Shown here: one piece after another, positions 55,250 through 64,000 of the stretch
Numbering within the stretch: position 1 is the first letter of the stretch
How the letters are laid out: each line of letters begins with the position of its first letter
Source: Moniliophthora roreri
Lineage: Eukaryota > Basidiomycota > Agaricomycetes > Agaricales > Marasmiaceae
Length of the DNA: 64,000 nucleotides
Direction: 5' to 3'
Assembly: GCA_001466705.2 (NCBI GenBank)
Contig: LATX02000246.1
Span: 165,253 to 229,252, forward strand
Notes under the pieces: generated by a model
Databases searched by the model: none
What the model was told of the DNA's origin: nothing
Seen by the model: only the letters and a program-made list of their open reading frames with translations
Program-made: the position numbers and the translations under genes

Positions 55250-57450
55250 AGGTCCCTCTGATGATGTTCTTGGACCATACCTCCATGGCTTAGCAAATCA
55301 TAGCCTTAAGCTTCAGGATAGGCTTTTGTACTTGGAGAAAGACTTTGAATACATTATCAAGTATGTTTGTCAGGCATACTACATTCATAAATCTTGACAG
55401 GATTATTGTCTTCAGGCTAACAAAATTAAAGGAGCACAATCGAGAGTTTGATGTTGGGACAGTTTGCAAGCCTCCACCTATAGCTCTTGCTACTACAGCA
55501 GTCTGTGCTGCTGTGGCAGAAGATTCTGCTGCTTGAAATGGCCCCTCGACAATACAAAATGAAATCTGTCAGTCACAGAATATCTTTATTCCTCAGTGAG
55601 TTATTATTAACTAGTGAATGCAAGACATATAGACCGATGCAAATAGAGATACATGTCGGCAAATTATGTTGAAGAATTTCCCTCATGGTGCTGAAATGAG
55701 ATTCCCTGGCAAACAGAAACCTCGCCCTCTATGAGGCAAGCTTCAATGAGGAGATGGGCCATTTCATGAAGTCCAGTGTGATGGCCATGAGAAGCTCAAC
55801 CAGCAGGCTCTTCACATGGGTGAAGTAAGCATTGATCAGTATGGGATGAGAGATCACTCATCAGGGAGAATACTCAGTCAAGTGGTAGTTCCCAATGCAC
55901 AGTGCAGCAGTACAGTTGCCCATATCTACCTTGACTGTATTGAGAAGTATGGCAGTGAGTCATTTCCTCTGAGACTTTCACTATGTATGAGGTGTTCTTT
56001 TCATGTTATTAATACAAAGGAAATACACTCAGAATACTGCTATATATTTACTTCCAGACAACACTCAGAAAATTCTATTAGTTTCAAGTTATCATCACAT
56101 ATTGAAAACAGCAAGCATACTCTGGATTTTAATTTCCAGAAGAGTCAGTGTTTTTTAATAATTTGATGATAATGAAATTATAAAATTATTCTTTAATTTT
56201 CTAATTACAAATATACTAAATTTTCTGCCTTATAAAATACTGAGAAAACATTCATAAAATAAATATAAGATGTTGAATTTTATATCAAAGAAAACATGTT
56301 AAATACACAAGGAAAACTATATGAAAACTATCTAAGAACTGCTTTAAAATATAGTGTTTCCACATGATTTTTCTACCATTTTTCTAGTGTTTTCCTACTG
56401 TTTTCTCTGACTTTCCCACAATAGAAAATGTGGAATTTTTATCTTATCTTATCAGCATTTTCTGAGCATTTTCAATCAGAGAAAATTTAATGTTTTCTCA
56501 GCATGGAAATTATTCTAATATATTGTATTATCTATCAATTCTCAGAATTTGAAAATTCTATATCTTTTGCTGTTGAAAATTTAGTATTCTCTGGGCACAT
56601 TCTTGTTGAGAGGACACAATTGAAATTTAAAATTTATATATAGTTTTATAAGAATTCTCTTTGCAAGAAGATTAAGTGTTTTCTCAATCAGAAAAGCATG
56701 TTAAAAGAACACCTTGTACGTAGTGTTTCTATGCTTGACTGATGGCTTGGTAGTGGTTTTTCTACAGGCCACAGTTGATGGTAGATCTGAAACAGAAGAA
56801 ATGTATGCCTGTCACAGAGCATTAAGGTCTGTTTATGTTTACACTTATATGCAAATTGTTTAAAGATGTGATTCAGAGAAAAATACTTTCCTAGCAACAC
56901 CCAGCCTAGTTTTGTAGCCTTAAAGAGTGTTCATAACATCATTATCAAGGGCTCATGGGGCCAGTGGCTCAAGTTTGGTGGAGATTCTCTTCATGAAACC
57001 ATTAAACATGGCAAGACCTCTGGGTATTTTGTGCAGGACAATAATATTCATGTGTATGTGATTTTGTTTTTATTCAGTTTTGAGGGCAGCTTTTAAGGAA
57101 TTTTCAGCAATCTATTTCACTGGCTTTGGTCAAAGATTGTACAGAAGAGGGTGGATGAATTCGTTGATCACTGGAATAACCATCTTACCTGTCAACACTC
57201 AGTTTTCAATCTTTCAAGTGGTGTCTCACCCAGGATGGTCTTTGATTTCCCTGCTCATTTTGGTATAAGGATGTGTGGGCAGAAAGTCAGCCAGGAGGAT
57301 ATCAACAAGCTGTGAGCAACTATTCCCAAGCCACAAGAAGAATGCTTTTGATGGGTTCCAGATGAGTTCGAAGTAGCTGCAAAATATGTATATAAGCAAA
57401 TTAGGTCACCTGAACTGAGTATTTCTGAGGGTTGGGCCATTTTCAGCCAA
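55250..57450 (+). pseudogene. integrase-like transposase fragment, split by a MITE
   Basis: Broken + strand coding sequence. Before the MITE the readable part has PNAQCSSTVAHIYLDCIEKYG (55,890-55,960). After it come VDEFVDHWNNHL (about 57,140-57,180) and GVSPRMVFDFP. These resemble two stretches of the integrase-core proteins common in agaricomycete transposons: the region before the second Asp, and the segment with W-N-H after the catalytic Glu. The frame is interrupted by stops and by the 747-bp MITE at 55,979-56,725. The assignment rests on remembered motif order and is tentative. Confidence 0.4.
55979..56725. mobile_element. 747-bp CACTA-like MITE, copy 2 (inverted)
   Basis: Starts CACTATGTATGAGGTGTTC and ends GAACACCTTGTACGTAGTG, flanked by TTT on both sides (55,976-55,978 and 56,726-56,728). 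It has exactly the length of copy 1 (32,823-33,569), and the interior is the same in reverse orientation with scattered substitutions. Non-coding and AT-rich. Confidence 0.87.
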
Positions 57451-58002
57451 ATGGCATGCTATTTACAATCATTGCTGTAGTTATCTTGGTCATGTGACTG
57501 AATAAAATCATGTGCTCACTTAAAAATCCCTGCCAGCTGTCATATTCTCTCACAGCTCATTGGCTGCATTACAATTATGGAGACTTCTGATGAGCTGGCA
57601 GAATTGTTCGAGAAGTCAGTGACAATTAAAGTTTGGTCTCAGGTGTGTTAGTGCTTATTCCTCCTATAGTCTATTATGCTAATACTCTCTGAATGACAGG
57701 ACAATACAAATCCAGTTATTATTCAGACACTCACTTCCCACTTTCCATATTTCAGCATTGACTTCTGCCCAAAACTTCAAGACATTTTAGCAAACTCGCA
57801 GTGCTCCTATATGTCAACATATAGCTTCCCTGAAAGGGAATGGCAGCTTCATGACTCCAAGACTTTATGATTGGTCCATTCACATGAGGTACTCTTGTAC
57901 TGTGTAAATCCAAACACCAGCACCCCCTCTGTCGGCAGTTGTCCAGGTCTTTCCAGAGAGCTATTACAAGCTGATTTGCACTGACCATCTTCCTCAGGGC
58001 CA
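57451..58002. other. degenerate coding-like sequence
   Basis: Short blocks on + read like protein (for example IMETSDELAELFEKS near 57,575 and TLTSHFPYFSIDFCPKL near 57,730) but are separated by stops. They may connect the integrase-like fragment with the open frame that follows at 58,003. Confidence 0.3.
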
Positions 58003-58653
58003 TTGTCGAATATCATTACAGGTGCACAAAGTAACTTGACCACTGCCGAATCCAACCCACTACCCATCTCTCCCTGCAGAGCATGGCCAACTGATTACTC
58101 GGTTGAAGAAATTGTTACTGGTTTTTGGAACTCAGGTGATTGGAATACCCTTTTGAGCAAACCAGACTGTTTCTGTGCAGTCTTCCCAAACTCTTGTTTC
58201 ATGCCAACTACAGTTCAGAAGCATGCCATCATTTTCACCAAAAAAATGCCACTTCCTTTAGTGCACATTAATTGGTCAAAGAGATGGGTTGACCTTGTGT
58301 CTTATGTCAAAGGTACTCATGCTAAACATCACTCACTTATCAATCCATTACCACTACTATCCAATACAGACTCTCATTCACTACCAAGTCAAAGTGGAAG
58401 TACAGCTTCTATTTTAGACATTTCTAATCCCATTAGTATAGACTCAACTTTGAATGCTACTGATTCTACTTCTTTAGATCTTGACACATTCTTGGATTTT
58501 GACTTTAACTCTTCTACACCCACTACCTCTGACCCTTCTACTTCTACTGGTTTTGACTTTTCTACATCTACTTATTTGGAATCTTCTCTCTTCCCTTTAA
58601 CCTTTCATCCTCTGCTTCTCCAGATTTGGAGTAGTCAGCATACTCTAATTTAG
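58003..58653 (+). CDS. hypothetical protein, Ser/Thr/Asp-rich C-terminus
   Basis: A 216-codon frame, the second longest in the right half. The N-terminal 110 residues look globular (DYSVEEIVTGFWNSGDWN; VQKHAIIFTKKMPLP). The rest is low-complexity Ser, Thr and Asp. In-frame coding-like sequence lies upstream, so this may be the 3' part of a larger decayed gene. I do not recognise a domain. Confidence 0.35.
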   Translation: MSNIITGAQSNLTTAESNPLPISPCRAWPTDYSVEEIVTGFWNSGDWNTLLSKPDCFCAVFPNSCFMPTTVQKHAIIFTKKMPLPLVHINWSKRWVDLVSYVKGTHAKHHSLINPLPLLSNTDSHSLPSQSGSTASILDISNPISIDSTLNATDSTSLDLDTFLDFDFNSSTPTTSDPSTSTGFDFSTSTYLESSLFPLTFHPLLLQIWSSQHTLI

Positions 58654-58769
58654 AGCTTTACACATCTAAATTTACAGATTTCAACCCATCTACCTCCACA
58701 ACTTGAATCCTATACCCTTATATAGCTAGATATACACTCTGTTACTCATAATTGTCAGGAAATTCACCA

Positions 58770-61700
58770 TTAGTGTGATTCAAACTCCCCTGTCCAGCCC
58801 CCCATTTCTGTTCCCCAAGAAAAGTTCCACCTTTGAGTTTCTTGAGTGTGTAATAAAAATGCATAGGTAAGATGGTAATTGATAGTTCCACTGATTTTTC
58901 TAAGAATAAGACTAGTGGAAAGCTACCCAAAAGATAACCTCCAAAAAGTCTAACTCAGTTTGTTGTGCAAGTGTGGATCGACGTAATCAGAGTTACCGCA
59001 CTTAGAATGCCAACAAAACCCTTAGCTAGGTTGATTCTCTAGTCTGACCCTATGGAGTTCAAGACTTCTTCAAGATAACTACAGCACATAGTGTACTGGA
59101 AAAGGTCCTAGACCAATTTCTACAAAGAGTTCAGTGCAGGCACACCTCTTGCTAATACTCTAAGTGTGTCACAACCTGATACACACACAGGCCACACTCC
59201 AAGTGCCCAAGGCTCCTTCTTGGTGTAAAGTTTCTCTTAGAAAAGCGTGACAACACACTCAAGATGTTACTCTTATCTCTTATGACACAAGTTCATTATC
59301 AGATGTCTATCTCTCTGGAGTCACTCAGGACCAATCTCCAGGGCCTGAAGTGAGGAAGCAAAACTGGAATGGCACACAAATTTATACACCAAACAAACTC
59401 TTCATGTATTCACAATCGGAGGGGGCAGAGTTACTTGAGCATGTATGAATATCTAGCTGTCCTTATATACAGTCCAAGGAATATATCTACAGAAAAATAA
59501 ATAATGTCTAATAATTCAGGAAATGATAAATGAGTGACAGAGATACTAAAAGAGGGAATATTCGGATGTCACAGAGTCTGGCCACTAGGGTATCCAACCA
59601 TATCCACATGGGTATCTATGTTTCCAGGTGTTCTGGGCTCTATAATTTGTATTCTCTTTTTCTAAGTCGGGTATCTATGAGTGGATGGCTGTATCCATCC
59701 CATCTCTTTACAGCATTTCCCATTCCAGTATCCTCACATTGGTAGAGGCCTAGATGCCAAAGTTTCCAAGGTTGGAACATGCTGTTACTGTTCCTATCTC
59801 CTTTAACAGTGCACACTCAGTCTTATTTAGAACTTCTTATGTGTTTAGATATTCTTTGTATGTCTTGTGGTATCTGTCTGTAAGTAGTGGATGTCCTTTG
59901 GAAGTGAGTTCCATCATTCCAAGATGACCTTATACCTAGTTAGGTTATCGCATATTGTTTAGCCACTAGTGAATTCTTTATTAAGAGATCACCTGCTTTG
60001 ACTCTGATCTGTATATTGACTTCGGAGGAGGATCGTTCTATGATCGTTCCTGTTCTAAGTTGTCTTTCTGTTTTGACGTCTCCTCTAAGTACCTCTGTAC
60101 TGTTTGACTGCAGATTGCACTTTGCAGATATCATAGAAAGGTAAAGTAGAAATTAAAATCCCCTTGATAGCACTTTGAGAGCTTGGTTAACTAGCCAATG
60201 TGTTCATTGGGCCATAGTTAGGTTCTCTACAGGTTTCGGGAGTGATCCGTTTTAGATCTGATACATAGATAAGTCAGGAAGTACAGCTTAGACACCTCTG
60301 TATAGCATATCATATAGCTCTTTGTACTTTCCAAGGTACCATAGCTTCTCTAAGGCAATGACTAGCAGAGTGGGCTCACTCTAGTCCTTATTACCCATTA
60401 TCTGGTGTCATATTAAAGTGTTCCAATTCAAAAGTAGTGTAAAATGAATAAAAGTGGGTCTTTTCTAGGTTAGACATATTACCACCTGTAACTGTTGTTC
60501 CATGAACATGTGCAGGATTGAATGCAAACAAGGTGGCAGCCTCATTGACAACAACCACATGCAGGTTTACATCAACAAAGTTGGCACCTCCATATGATGG
60601 AATATGGACTTTCCCACTTGTAGCAGTCCTGATCTGTTTATGTCCAGCACTAATATTGAATGCAAAACATGTATAGCAGTCATCAGTATGTGACTAACTA
60701 AAGTTCAATAAGTTGTTTGCAACTCTCAAGACAAGTATTGATACATATGCTGAGTAGCCACAGGTAAGATATAATTCTGAAGGCCCATGGTTGGCATTGG
60801 GAAAGTAGTACTCTTTGCCATCTAATGTGAGTGTAAATCCCTGGCCTATATTCCATTTCAGAATACATCTATCTCAAGTTGTTAATAACCACATATCTTC
60901 CTTAACATAATGGCTAGCTATGTGAGGAACACTATTCTCTTGGAGAATCTTGAGTATTGGTTTAGTAACCTCTAATGGCATCATGGACATTATTAATGAC
61001 CAGAATATTGCTGCAGCAGCAATCACATTCTGGTCATGGGCAACATGGGCTTCTTGAGCTAGCTTAAGAGCATAGCTAACTCCCCATCCAATCATAGCTC
61101 CAGTTGCAGGACATCTGCTTTGTGCTCCAAGTGTAAGTCCAAATTGTGCCATATGTCCATCATGGCCATAGCACCTACTACAAGAATCCTTCTGATACAG
61201 AGTTTAGAGTCTGTATAATATCATATCTAGAAACTCACCTCACACTGGTTCTTCCATACTGTACAAGCATAGTCGATGACAGTTTTCAACCAGTTATAGA
61301 ACTTCTCACCATCAGATGTCTGTGATTCACCACTACCACCTTGCTGTTTAGGCAGAGCTACACCACAGATGATTACCATCTCAATAGCATTCTCTGTAAA
61401 GTCTTCTGGTGCTAATAACTGCTTTAGTAGAAAATAGAACTCCTATAACAATTACTCTTACCACTACTGTAGAATAGAACTGATTCACCAGGCTGAACAA
61501 TGTAGAACCCATTTGCTTCATTAACAGTTTCTGGATCATAGCAGTGCTCAAGGCCTTCTCCAGTATTAGGAAGATCAAACATATGGTGCCTGATGGGAAA
61601 TAGAGGAGATGTATCCAGATTGTGTCCAACAAGTTTCAATGTTGTTCCACAGGGCATGATAATTGAATCCTTCCCTTGTCTTATAGCATCTGCTATAGTG

Positions 61701-62034
61701 TAGGATAGGTTGTTGATGCCAAGCATATTGACCATCCTTCTCTTAGCTTGATGAGATGCCTTATGATCCTTTGAAGATTTCCACATTGACCACTGCTTGT
61801 GCAGGTGCTTGAGACACTTGTCAGTTTGAGGATCCAATTTAAGATTGAGAATATAGCAGAAGAAGGATTCCCACTGTACAAACTTGAGTCTTTCATTAGA
61901 CAACAACACAGCACACAACACACATTAATGTCTTTCCCATATAAGTTCTTAAACTCGGCAAGTAAGCCTGGCTCGCTAGCATTAAAATCATCTTCTGTAA
62001 TGGCTTTGAGTGTGGTAATATTTGTAAGCCATTT
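58770..62034 (-). pseudogene. unrecognised multi-exon gene disrupted by repeat B
   Basis: Minus-strand exons: about 62,034-61,93x (AKWLTNITTLKAITEDD...), 61,921-61,462 (5' border uncertain), 61,405-61,239, 61,191-60,897, 60,845-60,745, and a last exon 60,693-60,482 that continues at 58,887-58,770 after repeat B. With B and one copy of its CCAC duplication removed, the frame runs uninterrupted from VHGTTV through GGTINYHLTYAF to a TAA at 58,770-58,772. The donor after 60,897 is AT where GT is expected (a G-to-A change). The coding total is about 450 codons without the first exon. The last exon contains HTD and, about 60 residues on, VHGTT then GG.INYHLTY. This spacing suits a 2-oxoglutarate/Fe(II) dioxygenase fold, but the link is speculative and the family is otherwise unknown to me. 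Confidence 0.55.
58892..60481 (-). mobile_element. repeat B copy 2, inserted in a gene, CCAC duplication
   Basis: 1,590 bp from TGATTTTTCTAAG to GACATATTA, with CCAC on both sides (58,888-58,891 and 60,482-60,485). The interruption of a reading frame that is continuous without it proves that B is a mobile unit. Similar to 43,061-44,714 and, inverted, 47,968-49,722. Non-coding, with the minus-strand TATA-type box shared by B, C and E. Confidence 0.75.
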
Positions 62035-62300
62035 GGCAACTAAAACTAGAATTTAGTCTATATTCTAGAAAGAAACACCAATTAATTACTTATATCTTTC
62101 TTTTTGTTGCAGCTGTCCCTGGCATGGTTCATTACAGTGAGGAGAGCAGGATGAAGAGGGATCGATGGAAAGGTATTGATTAAACAGTATTCTATGAGCC
62201 GGATGATGAGCCGGATCGGACCGAACTCAGTGCCTGACCGGTACGATGTTACAAAAATCGATCCGCGACCAATCCGCTTACACCAATTATGTGTTATTGT
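62035..62300. other. short CpG-containing spacer
   Basis: No gene. The part 62,195-62,285 is rich in CpG (gagccggatgatgagccgga, cgatccgcgacc), unlike the sequence on its left, so it is probably a younger insertion fragment or an unmethylated patch. Confidence 0.35.
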
Positions 62301-62468
62301 ATGAAGTGTAGATGCCAACACCGCAAGCGAAGCCAGGTGTCGGCATCAGCGTTCCAACTGAGCGGCTAGTGGGCTGACTAAGCTGGCCTTGTTTCTTTCA
62401 GCTCCTCCACCTGACAGTCAGAACAGTCAGATTTTCAGCACCATCCGCCTTCAAGATCTCGCTTTCAT
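62301..62468 (+). repeat. second copy of the 21,477-21,635 repeat
   Basis: See the entry at 21,477. This copy keeps CpGs (caccgcaagcgaagcc; ctcgctttc) that have mutated in the other. It ends where the minus-strand gag of the right-hand gypsy element begins. Confidence 0.65.
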
Positions 62469-63613
62469 CTCCTTTCCTTCCATTATCTTTGTCCCATGTC
62501 TTTCCATACTCCTGGGCCTGTTTGTAACTCTCGTCGAAGAGAATTGCAGCATTCATCCAATCCTTAATGTTGGTAGGAGTCCCTTCGGGTCATGTCATAA
62601 TCTTCAATACTAGACTTTTGGGTAGTCCTCATTTAAATGCTACAATCTGTGCAGCATCATTGTACCCCATCTGTTTGGCTAGGTATGAAAACTGATACAT
62701 ATATTTATCAGCTCTTTCCTTCATCTTCAAATCTTGGAGCTTCAGCTGAGCTTCCAGGGCTGTGTTGAGAGGTTTGAACGACATTTTGAAGTCCTCCACA
62801 AAGTCTCCCCATGAGACCTTTTCTGCGTCTGCATCGAATGCAAGCAAAAGGTCTGTCTTGTTGTTTTTCCAGAATTCTCCTGGTCTATCAGTCATGTAAG
62901 AGAGAAGGAAGAGCTTCTTCATTCAGTCTGTGGTGAACATCTTGGGGTTAAGAGCAATATACAACAATACTTCTTGTAGAAACTTCTTCGCATCTTTTCT
63001 GTGTCCGGTGAAAGCTCTTGGCAATGTAGCCTTTACTTCTTTCTCTGCCGCTACTACCTGTATGGATACTGTAGCACTGATTATGGCTTCTTTGGCTACT
63101 GGGATATCCTTGGGTCTGCTTCCCAAAGGTTTCTTATCTTCCACCATCTCTTCAAGTTGAGGCTGTTTCATTGATCGGGGGCTGTTCTTCAGTGCATGGA
63201 GGAGACGTTGGAAGGGGTCTAATTCCTCTGCTAAGGTCGAAGAGGTATTCAATATATCCAATTCAGGCTTCTTCAGTGTAGTAGGCAACACTTCCTCTTT
63301 GGATCTGATCTCCTCTGATCCAATCATAATGGATAATGGGGTCGAGATTCTCTTTGTTTTGGGGTGCTCTCTTAGTGTCTCTGTTAGTGGCTGACTCATT
63401 GGTGATGGCAACGGTGAGGCTGTCACTAGTTCTCTGTGGAATGCTCTGGTCAGTGGCAGGATAGCTCGTCCACCAGGATTCAATATGGATTGGGTTTGTA
63501 ATCCACACCAGTGCTCTTCTGCTTCCGCGATGTCTTTCTCTACCTGGGATTCTGTCTGTGGTGGCGTCTTGTCCTTTAAGTGATGCCTGAACCTGGATAG
63601 GTTGGCAATTGAA
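62469..63613 (-). pseudogene. gag of a second gypsy element, truncated
   Basis: Minus-strand frame from near 63,600 down to about 62,469. It is a Retrotrans_gag-type core with AFTGHRKDAKKFLQEV, FWKNNKTDLLLAF, SWGDFVEDFK, MKERADKYMYQFSYLA and KDWMNAAILFD. TGA codons at 62,923-62,925, 62,629-62,631 and after KIMT stand where arginine fits. The frame ends abruptly at the border of the 62,301-62,468 repeat; pol and the other LTR are missing. It is related to, but clearly different from, the gag of the element at 30,990. Confidence 0.75.
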
Positions 63614-63626
63614 TAGCTTGACCTTG
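63614..63626 (-). promoter_or_regulatory. self-primer binding site of the second gypsy element
   Basis: Read on the minus strand, AAGGTCAAGCTA follows the LTR end directly. Its reverse complement TAGCTTGACCT recurs inside the LTR (plus-strand 63,781-63,791 is AGGTCAAGCTA), the same self-priming design as in the element at 30,990. Confidence 0.7.
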
Positions 63627-64000
63627 TGTTATGTTACTTGCGCAGCAACGTCAACCTAACTACTTAGAAAAGGTAGAACCCTTTGAAAGCAGCTCAAGTT
63701 CAAGTTGGAGTTCGTTCAATAGATGTTGAAGTTCAGAGGTCCTTCAATCAGTCGGCTGTGACACAAGTATAGAATTAACCAGGTCAAGCTAAGGACTCCA
63801 AGTCCTTGCTTGAGTACTTAAATACGTTACAACCAATCATGTAAACTACATTATGTAGATGTCCGATAGCTACAATGATGTGGTAATAGATACCTGACAC
63901 TGTCAGAATATGAGTCATCGTTCGAATAGAAAAAGGGGTACTGGGGAGGTGTAATAGGTCCAAGGGAAAGAGAAGCATAGAAGATACAAGAAAAGAGGGC
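63627..64000 (-). repeat. 5' LTR of the second gypsy element, runs off the window
   Basis: On + it starts TGTTATGTTACTTGCGCAGC, close to the start of the solo LTR at 38,981. At least 374 bp is present; the far end lies beyond 64,000. A TATTTAAG box (minus strand, near 63,817-63,825) precedes the self-priming motif at 63,791-63,781 by about 30 bp. CpG is relatively frequent. Confidence 0.8.

Noticed and set aside
54830..55296. Leu/Val/Trp-rich minus-strand frames resembling membrane segments
   Set aside because: They are translations of a short tandem repeat.
1..64000. CRISPR arrays, operons, rRNA genes
   Set aside because: None seen; the genome is eukaryotic and the tandem arrays present are minisatellites.

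Overview
The window is nuclear DNA of a filamentous basidiomycete, most likely an agaricomycete. The evidence is many short GT-AG introns (about 45-65 nt), an expanded family of DUF6534-type membrane proteins, a fungal alpha-kinase remnant, and Ty3/gypsy chromovirus, hAT-like and CACTA-like transposons. I cannot name the species.

Left third (1 to about 19 kb): normal CpG content and real genes. Four DUF6534 multipass membrane genes lie in tandem on + (1,626-2,948; 4,939-6,409; 7,496-9,043; 10,972-12,278) and a fifth lies on - (17,203-18,754). All share one exon plan that includes a constant 13-nt micro-exon. Copy 4 carries an in-frame TAG. Between copies 4 and 5 is a large FHA-domain gene (13,074-16,790). 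Its middle is a row of small phase-0 exons, most repeating an [RS][AS]KTPTP-like motif, and its C-terminus is very basic. Two hAT-type non-autonomous elements with perfect 8-bp target duplications sit in this part; one of them is nested in a third, TIR-bearing element.

Right two thirds (about 20-64 kb): a CpG-depleted transposon island. Its core is a Ty3/gypsy chromovirus (30,990-43,060) bounded by a GTTGC target duplication. It carries a 747-bp CACTA-like MITE in its gag-protease region and a solo LTR of a related element (CCCTT duplication) inside another repeat. Several long-LTR-like repeat families (called B, C, D and E here) are interleaved. Stops in the decayed genes are mostly TGA where arginine is expected, which fits methylation-driven CGA-to-TGA change. 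Decayed host-like genes survive: an alpha-kinase (52,404-54,767), an integrase-like gene split by a second 747-bp MITE, an unrecognised multi-exon gene split by repeat B (58,770-62,034), and a relic of a DUF6534 last exon (51,437-51,760). The right edge holds the start of a second gypsy element on the minus strand.

Assembly warning: position 44,793 is a single N. The 2,142 bp before it (42,651-44,792) are repeated after it (44,794-46,935), apparently without change. This is almost certainly an unmerged contig overlap, so the true locus is about 2.1 kb shorter.
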